Part shown: piece by piece, positions 6,326 to 12,218 of the stretch
How the letters are laid out: each line of letters begins with the position of its first letter
How positions within the stretch are numbered: the stretch's first letter is position 1
Source of the DNA: an uncultured Ruminococcus sp.
GTDB lineage: Bacteria > Bacillota > Clostridia > Oscillospirales > CAG-272
DNA: 13,297 bases
Direction of reading: 5' to 3'
NCBI GenBank assembly: GCA_902796505.1
Contig: CADBPA010000112.1
Location: forward strand, 1-13,297
Notes under the pieces: model-generated
The model's database searches: none
Told to the model about the DNA's origin: nothing
The model's input: only the letters and a program-made list of their open reading frames with translations
Made by a program: the position numbers and the translations under genes

Positions 6326-6871
6326 ATGTATCGAATGCAAGACCGGAAGGCGGCGATCCGCGAAATACAGAAATATCTTTACGAGCTGGCGCTCTCCGGC
6401 GAATACCCGATCCCGCACCGGCTCCCGGACGGGATCTACGAAGAGGAGACGGCGGCCGGCGTTCGCGTATTTCAGGAGCGATGCGGACTTCCCGTCACCG
6501 GAGTCGTAGACCGGATCACCTTTGAAAAACTGTACGCCGCCTATTCTTCGCTGAAAAGGCGAGAGGGATCGGCACTCGACCGGGAAGCCTTTCCCCTGAA
6601 GGAGGGATGCTCCTGCGCCGAGGCGGAGGAGCTGAACGCGATGCTCTGCGAACTCGCCGGATCCTATCGGGATATTCAGCTCTTTCACGGCGAGATCTAT
6701 TCCGCGCAAACGGCGGCGAATGTCCGCAAAATACAGCGGCATTTCGGGCAAGACGAGACCGGGGAGACCGACGAGGAGCTGTTTTTGCGCATCCGCCTCG
6801 AAGTCCGCGCAAGAAAAGAGACCGAAAGATTGAAAAAACTGACTGAAAGCGATCCTTCCGGTCTAAAATAA
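6326..6871 (+). CDS. Peptidoglycan-binding protein with two PG_binding_1-like repeats
   Basis: This 181-aa protein has two repeats related to those of the preceding gene. The first (about residues 8-73) has AAIREIQKYLYEL, LPDGIYEEETAAGVRVFQERCGLPVTGVVDRITFEKLY, a good PG_binding_1 core. The second (about residues 90-155) is more degenerate: EAEELNAMLCELAG, GEIYSAQTAANVRKIQRHFGQDETGETDEELF. A charged C-terminal tail follows (RARKETERLKKLTESDPSGLK). There is no signal peptide, transmembrane helix or catalytic domain. GGAGAAGCAT before the ATG fixes the start, 12 bases after the SpoIID-like gene. It is therefore the third member of a co-transcribed set whose shared theme is peptidoglycan recognition. 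clpC follows after 28 bases. Its role is probably to bind glycan strands or the partner protein; no enzymatic activity is visible. Confidence 0.82.
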   Translation: MYRMQDRKAAIREIQKYLYELALSGEYPIPHRLPDGIYEEETAAGVRVFQERCGLPVTGVVDRITFEKLYAAYSSLKRREGSALDREAFPLKEGCSCAEAEELNAMLCELAGSYRDIQLFHGEIYSAQTAANVRKIQRHFGQDETGETDEELFLRIRLEVRARKETERLKKLTESDPSGLK

Positions 6872-6899
6872 TAGCAAAAACCGATGGGAGAAGATTTGC

Positions 6900-9347
6900 G
6901 TGGAGAACAAATTCACCGAAAAAGCGGAAAAGGTTCTGAGCGGAGCGACCGCTTTCGCCGAAGGATACGGACATACTTATATCGGAAGCGAGCATCTTTT
7001 GCGCGCGTTGGCAAACGACGGTCTGTCCTGCGCCGCCGTCATTCTGGAAAAGAACGGCGTGACCCCGGAAAAACTCGACGGCGCGATCCGCGAATATTCG
7101 GGCAAGCACAGAAAAACCAGCCTGAACGCGGAGGATATGACGCCCCGGTGCCGTAAGATCATCGAAAACGCCTATAAGAATTCGCTCAAATACGCCTCGG
7201 CACGCGTGGGAACCGAGCACATTCTGCTCGCGCTTCTTGAGGAGCGCGATTCCATGGCGATGAAACTGCTCGACCGTCTCGGAATCGACGTTCCGGCTCT
7301 TCGGGATGAGGTGACGACCTTTCTGCGCGTGAGCGAAAAGGCGATCGACGCCGGGAGCAAAAAGAGCGATCCGAGCGCACAAAGCCTCGCGCAATACGGA
7401 AAAGATCTGACGCGCGCGGCGGAAAACGGCAAGATCGATCCGGTGATCGGACGGGAGCAGGAAACCGATCGGTTGATCCGCGTTCTCTGCCGGAGAACGA
7501 AAAACAACCCCTGCCTGATCGGAGAGGCGGGAGTCGGAAAAACGGCGATCGTCGAAGGGCTTGCCGCGAAGATCGCAAGCGGAGAAATCCCGCCTCTTCT
7601 GCGCGGAAAAAAGATCATTTCGGTCGATCTGACGGCGATGGTCGCCGGCGCAAAATACCGCGGCGATTTTGAAGAGAGGATCAAAAACGTTCTCGCCGAG
7701 GCGCAGAAGAACAAGGAGATCATTCTCTTTATCGATGAGATCCATACGATCGTCGGAGCGGGATCCGCGGAAGGGGCGATCGACGCCGCCAACATCCTGA
7801 AGCCCGAACTTTCGCGCGGCGAGATCCGTATCATCGGCGCAACGACGCCGGACGAATACCGCCGTTATATCGAAAAGGATCCGGCGCTTGAGCGAAGATT
7901 CCAGCCGATCACGGTCGAGGAAGCGAGCGTCGAAATGACGGTCCGGATCCTCAAGGGGCTTCGGCCGAAATACGAGCGGCATCACGGGCTTTCCATCACG
8001 GACGACGCTCTGGTTGCCGCGGCGGAACTCTCCGAGCGATATCTGCCCGACCGGCGTCTGCCGGACAAGGCGATCGATCTGCTCGATGAAACCTGTGCGA
8101 AAATGAACATCGCGATCCACGGAAAAAGCGACGAATCCACGGAACTTGATGAAAAAATCAGGCAGATCAGAGAGAAAAAAGAATGCGCCGTTTTGGAAAA
8201 GGATTATTCTCTCGCGATCAGCCTCCGGGATCTGGAGGTCCTTTACCGCGCCCAAGCCGAAGAGGTCAAAGCGAAAAACGAAAGGGCGGCGCAAACGGTC
8301 GTGGACGGAGGACGGGTACGCGATATCCTGACCGAGATGACGGGGATCCCGATCCCGAAGCCCGGAGAAAGCGGAGAAAACGCCGATCTTGAAGAAAAAC
8401 TCAATCGTCGCGTCCTCGGACAGAAGGCGGCGACTTCCCTGCTCGCCGGCGCGGTGATGCGCTCGAAAGCCGGGATCAACGACCCGGGGCGGCCGCGCGG
8501 GATCTTCCTCTTTCTCGGAGAATCCGGCGTCGGAAAAACCGCGCTGGCGAAAGCGCTTGCCGCGGAACTTTTCGGGAGCGAAAAATCGCTGATCCGCTTC
8601 GATATGTCGGAATATATGGAGCAGAACGCGGTCACAAAGCTCATCGGTTCTCCTCCCGGATATATCGGCTACGACGAGGGCGGAAAGCTCACCGAGAGCG
8701 TGCGGCGGCATCCCTATTCGGTCGTTCTGTTCGACGAGATCGAGAAGGCGCACCGGGACGTGCTGAATCTGCTTCTTCAGATCAACGACGACGGAAGGCT
8801 GACCGACGCGCAGGGGCGGACGGTCAATTTCAAGAATGCCTTCATCATTATGACTTCCAACGTCGGAGCGGATACGCTGCGCGACGGCGCGAAAGCCGGC
8901 TTTCTGGCATCCGAAGGAAAAGAGGACGCGCTGAACGAACTGCTGAAAAAATATTTTCGCCCGGAATTTCTCAATCGGATCGATGAGATCGTTCCCTTTC
9001 AGCCGCTCTCCCTCGAAACGCTGCGCGAGATTGCAAAAGCAAAACTTTCCGATCTGTCCGAAAGGCTTTCGGAGCGCGGATATACCGTGGAATTTTCGGA
9101 GGAGGTCTCCCTTTGGCTCGCCGCGAAAAGCAAAAAGAAAGGATACGGTGCGCGGCCGCTCGGGCATCTGATCGCAAAAGAGATCGAAACCGGGCTTTCG
9201 CGCAAAATCGTATCCGGAGAGATCCCGGAGAGGGGTTCGGTTACCCTGACCGTCCGGGAGGGAAAGCCCGTCATTCTTACCGATCGAGCCGCAGAGCGGG
9301 ACACGACCGAACGGAAAGAAGACGCCGCGGCAACGGTCGACGGTTGA
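6900..9347 (+). CDS. clpC: ClpC-type AAA+ ATPase, Clp protease regulatory subunit
   Basis: This 815-aa Hsp100 unfoldase feeds substrates to the ClpP peptidase in the cytoplasm. Domains in order: two Clp_N repeats (about 1-140); the first AAA+ module with Walker A GEAGVGKT (208-215), Walker B LFIDEIHT (D279, E280) and arginine-finger region ALERRFQ; a short middle domain with a UVR-like motif (about 418-452), which points to ClpC rather than ClpA or ClpB; and the second AAA+ module with Walker A GESGVGKT (540-547), pore loop GYIGY, Walker B VLFDEIEKA (D612, E613) and the C-terminal D2-small domain. AGF (666-668) occupies the ClpP-docking loop. The start is GTG, supported by GGGAGAAG 6-7 bases upstream. 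No CtsR-type operator or mcsA/mcsB/ctsR genes are seen nearby. It probably shares the PG-binding operon transcript; a poor CTGACT-N19-TAAAAT promoter lies at 6839-6869. Confidence 0.93.
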   Translation: MENKFTEKAEKVLSGATAFAEGYGHTYIGSEHLLRALANDGLSCAAVILEKNGVTPEKLDGAIREYSGKHRKTSLNAEDMTPRCRKIIENAYKNSLKYASARVGTEHILLALLEERDSMAMKLLDRLGIDVPALRDEVTTFLRVSEKAIDAGSKKSDPSAQSLAQYGKDLTRAAENGKIDPVIGREQETDRLIRVLCRRTKNNPCLIGEAGVGKTAIVEGLAAKIASGEIPPLLRGKKIISVDLTAMVAGAKYRGDFEERIKNVLAEAQKNKEIILFIDEIHTIVGAGSAEGAIDAANILKPELSRGEIRIIGATTPDEYRRYIEKDPALERRFQPITVEEASVEMTVRILKGLRPKYERHHGLSITDDALVAAAELSERYLPDRRLPDKAIDLLDETCAKMNIAIHGKSDESTELDEKIRQIREKKECAVLEKDYSLAISLRDLEVLYRAQAEEVKAKNERAAQTVVDGGRVRDILTEMTGIPIPKPGESGENADLEEKLNRRVLGQKAATSLLAGAVMRSKAGINDPGRPRGIFLFLGESGVGKTALAKALAAELFGSEKSLIRFDMSEYMEQNAVTKLIGSPPGYIGYDEGGKLTESVRRHPYSVVLFDEIEKAHRDVLNLLLQINDDGRLTDAQGRTVNFKNAFIIMTSNVGADTLRDGAKAGFLASEGKEDALNELLKKYFRPEFLNRIDEIVPFQPLSLETLREIAKAKLSDLSERLSERGYTVEFSEEVSLWLAAKSKKKGYGARPLGHLIAKEIETGLSRKIVSGEIPERGSVTLTVREGKPVILTDRAAERDTTERKEDAAATVDG

Positions 9348-9390
9348 TTCGTCTCCGGGCGCAAAAATCGGGAATCTTCCCCTAAAAACA

Positions 9391-9419
9391 GAAAAAGAGG
9401 CCAAAATCGCCTCTTTTTC
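9391..9419. terminator. Bidirectional intrinsic terminator between clpC and the tRNAs
   Basis: An 11-bp perfect stem (GAAAAAGAGGC at 9391-9401, GCCTCTTTTTC at 9409-9419) has a 7-base loop. Rightward it ends clpC with TCTTTTTCTT. Leftward it ends the tRNA unit with CTCTTTTTCTGTTTTT, so it serves both strands. Confidence 0.9.
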
Positions 9420-9422
9420 TTC

Positions 9423-9500
9423 TGGGGTGAGATATGGGGCTCGAACCCACGACCTTCAGGGCCACAACCTGACGCTACTACCAACTGAGCTAATCCCACC
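9423..9500 (-). tRNA. tRNA-His (anticodon GTG), with extra D-arm base
   Basis: The 78-base span includes an encoded CCA (9425-9423), discriminator C73 and an encoded G-1 at 9500, the histidine identity element pairing with C73. The acceptor stem GTGGGAT/ATCTCAC has one G-U pair. The anticodon arm TCAGG-TTGTGGC-CCTGA places GTG at 9465-9463. The T arm is GTGGG-TTCGAGC-CCCAT. The D arm is odd: GCTC is followed by AGTTGGTAG and then TAGC, one base more than usual and with the inner C-G pair lost. It is the second of two tRNAs transcribed leftward, ending 4 bases before a strong terminator. Confidence 0.95.
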
Positions 9501-9508
9501 ATGCCGTA

Positions 9509-9585
9509 TGGCGCGCCTTGAGGGACTCGAACCCCCGACCTACTGCTTAGAAGGCAGTTGCTCTATCCAGCTGAGCTAAAGGCGC
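9509..9585 (-). tRNA. tRNA-Arg (anticodon TCT)
   Basis: All arms are canonical. The acceptor is GCGCCTT/AAGGCGC with discriminator G and an encoded CCA (9511-9509). The D arm is GCTC-AGCTGGATA-GAGC. The anticodon arm ACTGC-CTTCTAA-GCAGT places TCT at 9551-9549, reading AGA/AGG codons. The T arm is GGGGG-TTCGAGT-CCCTC. It is the first gene of the tRNA unit, 8 bases upstream of tRNA-His and about 15-20 bases after the predicted transcription start. Confidence 0.97.
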
Positions 9586-9607
9586 ATAATCCCTGACAGC
9601 ATTGCCT

Positions 9608-9636
9608 ATTATAACAGATTCTTTCGGATTTGTCAA
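9608..9636 (-). promoter_or_regulatory. Sigma-A promoter of the tRNA-Arg/tRNA-His unit, perfect consensus
   Basis: Read leftward, TTGACA (9636-9631) and TATAAT (9613-9608) are 17 bases apart, matching the consensus in all 12 positions. This fits a strongly expressed stable-RNA unit. Confidence 0.9.
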
Positions 9637-9764
9637 GCCCTTTCGGCAAAATTTTTCCCATGACGCGCATTTTTCTTTTTCTTTCTTCGATAAGCCGGCG
9701 AAAGAAAGGCGAAAACCGCCTCATCCGCATAAGGACCGAGACGGTTTTGGTTTGCCAAAATGGT

Positions 9765-9789
9765 TTCCCTCCGCAAAAAGCGGAGGGAA
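9765..9789 (-). terminator. Probable terminator of the NfeD/SPFH operon
   Basis: A 10-bp perfect GC-rich stem (TTCCCTCCGC / GCGGAGGGAA) with a 5-base loop starts 7 bases after the SPFH stop codon. The following leftward sequence ACCATTTTGG has only a short T-run, so efficiency may be moderate. A second small stem (TTTTGG/CCAAAA, about 9746-9760) and a GGCG/CGCC stem near 9708-9720 lie just beyond. Confidence 0.65.
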
Positions 9790-9796
9790 TGCGGTA

Positions 9797-10798
9797 TTAC
9801 TGCACGACAGCTTCGGTCGGTTTTTCCGATTTGACCGATTCCAGAACGCCGTTTGCCAGCGAAGAGATCTCGGCGATCTTCGAGGGGATGATGATCTTGG
9901 TCGCCTTTCCGTCGGCGGCTTTCATGAAGGCTTCGATCGAACGAATGGTCAGATATTGCTCGCAGGGAGTCGATTCATTGATCATTTTGATACCCGCTGC
10001 CGTCGCTTCCTGAACCTTCAGGATCGCCTCGGCTTCGCCTTCCGCCTCGCGGATCTTCTGCTGCTTGACGGCTTCCGCGCGCAGGATGGCGGATTCTTTT
10101 TCGGCTTCCGCCGCAAGGATCGCCTGCTGTTTACGGCCTTCCGCAACAAGGATCGTCGCGTTCTTTTCGCCTTCGGCTTTCAGGATTGCCTCGCGGCGTT
10201 CGCGCTCGGCTTTCATTTGCTTCTCCATTGCGTCCTGAATTTCTTTGGGCGGAATGATGTTCTTCAGCTCGACGCGGTTGACCTTGATGCCCCACGGGTC
10301 TGTCGCTTCGTCGAGGATCGCGCGCATCTTCGTATTGATGATATCGCGCGAGGTGAGCGTCTGGTCGAGATCCAGCTCGCCGATGATGTTACGCAGCGTT
10401 GTGGAGGTAAGGCTCTCGATGGCGAGGAGCGGATTGGTCACACCGTAGGTGAACAGCTTGCAGTCGGTGATCTGGAAAAAGACGACCGTGTCGATCTGCA
10501 TTCTGACGTTATCCTTCGTGATGACCGGCTGCGGCGGAAAATCCGCCACCTGCTCCATCAGCGTGACCTTCTTGGCGACCTTTTCGAGAAAAGGAACCTT
10601 GAAATGAACGCCGGTATGCCAGGTCGTCTTATAACTGCCGAGCCATTCGATGACCTGCGCGGTCGCCTGCGGGACGATCTTGATGCAGGAGATCAGAACG
10701 ATGATCGCCACGACGCCGACAACGAGGAGCGCGATCAGCCCGCCGCTCGGACTGCTTTCCGTAACGCCTTCGCTTGCAAGAAGAAAATTCAACATCAT
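9797..10798 (-). CDS. SPFH/band 7 (stomatin-like) membrane protein
   Basis: SPFH proteins form ring- or scaffold-like oligomers at the membrane and are linked to membrane microdomains and proteolysis. This 333-aa protein has one N-terminal transmembrane helix (about 20-40, GLIALLVVGVVAIIVLISC). The SPFH domain follows (KIVPQATAQVIEWLGSYKTTWHTGVHFKVPF to about residue 185, including TLRNIIGELDLDQTLTSRD and WGIKVNRVELKNI). A long Ala/Glu/Lys-rich coiled coil spans about 190-270, then a C-terminal region. This is the QmcA/stomatin layout and length. Two ATGs stand in tandem. AGAGG is 3 bases from the first and 6 bases from the second (10795), so translation may begin at the second. It lies 18 bases after the NfeD gene in one operon, the classical pairing for these families. 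Confidence 0.93.
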   Translation of the reverse strand: MMLNFLLASEGVTESSPSGGLIALLVVGVVAIIVLISCIKIVPQATAQVIEWLGSYKTTWHTGVHFKVPFLEKVAKKVTLMEQVADFPPQPVITKDNVRMQIDTVVFFQITDCKLFTYGVTNPLLAIESLTSTTLRNIIGELDLDQTLTSRDIINTKMRAILDEATDPWGIKVNRVELKNIIPPKEIQDAMEKQMKAERERREAILKAEGEKNATILVAEGRKQQAILAAEAEKESAILRAEAVKQQKIREAEGEAEAILKVQEATAAGIKMINESTPCEQYLTIRSIEAFMKAADGKATKIIIPSKIAEISSLANGVLESVKSEKPTEAVVQ

Positions 10799-10816
10799 AT
10801 ACCTCTTTCCGGACGG

Positions 10817-11251
10817 TTAGTCCTTATATTTTTTGCAGATCAACTTGACGCCCTCGATCGCGACGACCTGAAGGATCTCGCCGGGCTCGAAGGTCTCCTC
10901 GTCACGCACGGAGCACGCCGACCAGATCTGCCCTTTTACCTTTGCCTGGCCGCAACCGGCGTAATTGTCGATGCGCTCGGTGACGATACATTTTTCGCCG
11001 ATGATCGCGTCGATATTCGTTTTTGTCGAGGATTTCGGGGCGTGCTTCATCACGATCGTGCGAAGAAGCAGAATGCCGAGAATGCTGACGACGACGAACA
11101 CGACTGCCTGAACGGCGATATGTACGTGAAGGATCGCGAGAAGAAGCGCGATGACCGCGCCGGGGATAAACCAGATCGATACCAGCTCGGACGTCAGAAG
11201 CTCGACGATCAGAGCAAGAACGATCACGGCTACCCAGATCCAGATATCCAT
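10817..11251 (-). CDS. Short NfeD-family membrane protein
   Basis: NfeD proteins accompany stomatin/flotillin proteins in operons and are thought to work with them in membrane organisation. This 144-aa protein is the short form without the N-terminal serine-protease domain. It has three hydrophobic helices (IWIWVAVIVLALIVELLT, VSIWFIPGAVIALLLAIL, AVVFVVVSILGILLLRTIV), then a small beta-rich, OB-fold-like C-terminal domain (about 80-144: IDAIIGEKCIVTERIDNYAGCGQAKVKGQIW...). A GTG three codons upstream (11260) is in frame, but the GAGG site touches it directly. GAGG is 8 bases before the ATG at 11251, so that ATG is chosen. It is the first gene after a good promoter and is followed by the SPFH gene. 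Confidence 0.88.
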   Translation of the reverse strand: MDIWIWVAVIVLALIVELLTSELVSIWFIPGAVIALLLAILHVHIAVQAVVFVVVSILGILLLRTIVMKHAPKSSTKTNIDAIIGEKCIVTERIDNYAGCGQAKVKGQIWSACSVRDEETFEPGEILQVVAIEGVKLICKKYKD

Positions 11252-11283
11252 AATGTTCACCTCATAGAAATTACTTTACCCCT

Positions 11284-11312
11284 ATTTTACCATAGGGTGT
11301 GCCGAAAGTCAA
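11284..11312 (-). promoter_or_regulatory. Sigma-A promoter of the NfeD/SPFH operon
   Basis: Read leftward, TTGACT (11312-11307) and TAAAAT (11289-11284) are 17 bases apart, each one base off consensus. Transcription would start near 11277, giving a leader of about 26 bases. Confidence 0.8.
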
Positions 11313-11424
11313 TAGCAAAAGCAAAAAAGCCTGCGCCAAAGGGAGAAAAGTATGCAAAAACAACAAAAATTCGCATTATTCTCGCATAAAAATTGTCGGA
11401 AAGGTATATTTTTTCGGAAAACAC

Positions 11425-11453
11425 TTGACAAATTTTCGATTTTATTGTATGAT
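11425..11453 (+). promoter_or_regulatory. Sigma-A promoter of acpP
   Basis: TTGACA (11425-11430) and TATGAT (11448-11453) are 17 bases apart, with one mismatch in 12 positions. Transcription would start near 11460, giving a leader of about 60 bases. No FapR-type operator is recognisable around it. Confidence 0.85.
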
Positions 11454-11518
11454 GTTTCATGCCGCGTTTTGAAAAATCAGCGAAAACCGAGGCGGCAAAA
11501 ACAAAAGGAGACACCGCA

Positions 11519-11746
11519 ATGTTTGAGAATATCAAGAATTTTCTTGTAGAAGAACTCCGCGTCAGCCCCGATAAGGTTACCCCGGAAGCAGAACTCGCCG
11601 GCGATCTTGGAATCAACTCCCTGGAACTTGCCGATCTTGTTTATCTCTGCGAAGAAAAATTCAACATTGTGATCGACGACGAAGATCTTCATAAATTCGT
11701 TACCGTCGGTGACATTGTTCAATATCTCGAAGAAAAGCAGGCTTGA
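11519..11746 (+). CDS. acpP: Acyl carrier protein
   Basis: This 75-aa acidic four-helix protein carries growing acyl chains on a phosphopantetheine arm in cytoplasmic fatty-acid synthesis. The attachment serine is S34 in GDLGINSLELADLV. The usual Asp before it is Asn here (N33), while the following Leu-Glu-Leu is normal. Helix I (FENIKNFLVEEL) and helix III/IV (DEDLHKFVTVGDIVQYLEEKQA) match the family. The frame is open from 11459, but the ATG at 11519 is the start. AAAGGAG lies about 8 bases before it, and the extra 20 residues overlap the transcribed leader. It stands alone with its own promoter and terminator rather than in a fab cluster, so a role with a specialised synthase cannot be excluded. 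Confidence 0.92.
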   Translation: MFENIKNFLVEELRVSPDKVTPEAELAGDLGINSLELADLVYLCEEKFNIVIDDEDLHKFVTVGDIVQYLEEKQA

Positions 11747-11755
11747 TTGCCCGAA

Positions 11756-11789
11756 CGAAAACGGTTGCCGTGAAAGGCAGCCGTTTTCG
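11756..11789 (+). terminator. Intrinsic terminator of acpP
   Basis: A 14-bp stem with one G-U pair (11756-11769 with 11776-11789) and a 6-base loop begins 10 bases after the acpP stop. The right arm ends CGTTTTCG and is followed by CTTTT. It is the only strong hairpin between the convergent acpP and the 108-aa gene, so it may also stop leftward transcription, although that side lacks a T-run. Confidence 0.8.
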
Positions 11790-11837
11790 CTTTTGCGAGA
11801 GGTTTTCGGGAATCCTTCTTCCCCGCTCTGCGGAAAA

Positions 11838-12164
11838 TCAGATTTTGATGAAGATGTACGGAAATTCCGGTTTGTCGATCGTCTCTTTGATCTCCGGATA
11901 GAGATTCAGAAGATAATCCGCCTCGGTCGTATTCTTCTCGAAATCCGCCGGGAAGGCGTAGGTCTTGACGGTGCCAGCGGTTTTTTCCGCCTTCAGGATC
12001 TTTTTGACGCGGAAGAAGATCTGATCCCGGTCATCCTCCGAGCCGGAGATGTCCAGCCGGATGAGGTCGGCGTTTTCCGCGCGGGCGGTCGCGATCCGGA
12101 ACAGAAGCTCGGTCTTGAGGGAGTCTGCGCGGTCGTTGGACATGAAGTAAGTAGAAAGGTTCAT
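11838..12164 (-). CDS. Hypothetical protein, 108 aa
   Basis: I do not recognise this protein. It is 108 aa, mixed alpha/beta in appearance and without signal peptide, membrane segment or cysteine. A possible helix (RADSLKTELLFRIATARAEN) leads into a strand-like ADLIRLDISG, then another helix (DDRDQIFFRVKKILKAEK), a TVKTYAFP strand, a helix (TEADYLLNLYPEIKETI) and a hydrophobic end (FPYIFIKI). Its reality is supported by AGGAG 9 bases before the ATG and by coding-like composition. It lies 54 bases downstream of the dehydrogenase gene on the same strand, so the two probably share a transcript, but the context does not reveal a function. Confidence 0.7.
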   Translation of the reverse strand: MNLSTYFMSNDRADSLKTELLFRIATARAENADLIRLDISGSEDDRDQIFFRVKKILKAEKTAGTVKTYAFPADFEKNTTEADYLLNLYPEIKETIDKPEFPYIFIKI

Positions 12165-12218
12165 AGTCTTACGCTCCTATATGTATTTTCTAAAATAAGC
12201 TGAAATTTTGAGGCAGAA

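Noticed and set aside
5471..6751. 426-aa leftward open frame opposite the SpoIID/PG-binding genes
   Set aside because: It spans the junction of two genes with convincing ribosome binding sites and domains; no motif in the antisense product.
6516..9404. 962-aa leftward open frame opposite clpC
   Set aside because: clpC on the other strand has complete, recognisable Hsp100 domains. The antisense translation is Arg/Phe/Asp-rich with no motif and runs across the terminator; it arises from codon bias that avoids stops on the opposite strand.
9681..9707. Imperfect hairpin CTTTCTTCG...CGAAAGAAAG considered as a terminator
   Set aside because: It has a bulge and, read leftward, is followed by an A-rich run instead of a T-run, so it does not fit an intrinsic terminator for the SPFH operon.
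9602..11389. 595-aa rightward open frame opposite the SPFH and NfeD genes
   Set aside because: It starts inside the leftward tRNA promoter and covers two genes with clear family features, so it is an antisense shadow.
11352..11549. 65-aa rightward frame with a GGGAGAAAAG site before its ATG
   Set aside because: It runs through the acpP promoter and into the acpP start in another frame, has no promoter of its own, and its product is a low-complexity Lys/Gln/Arg peptide.
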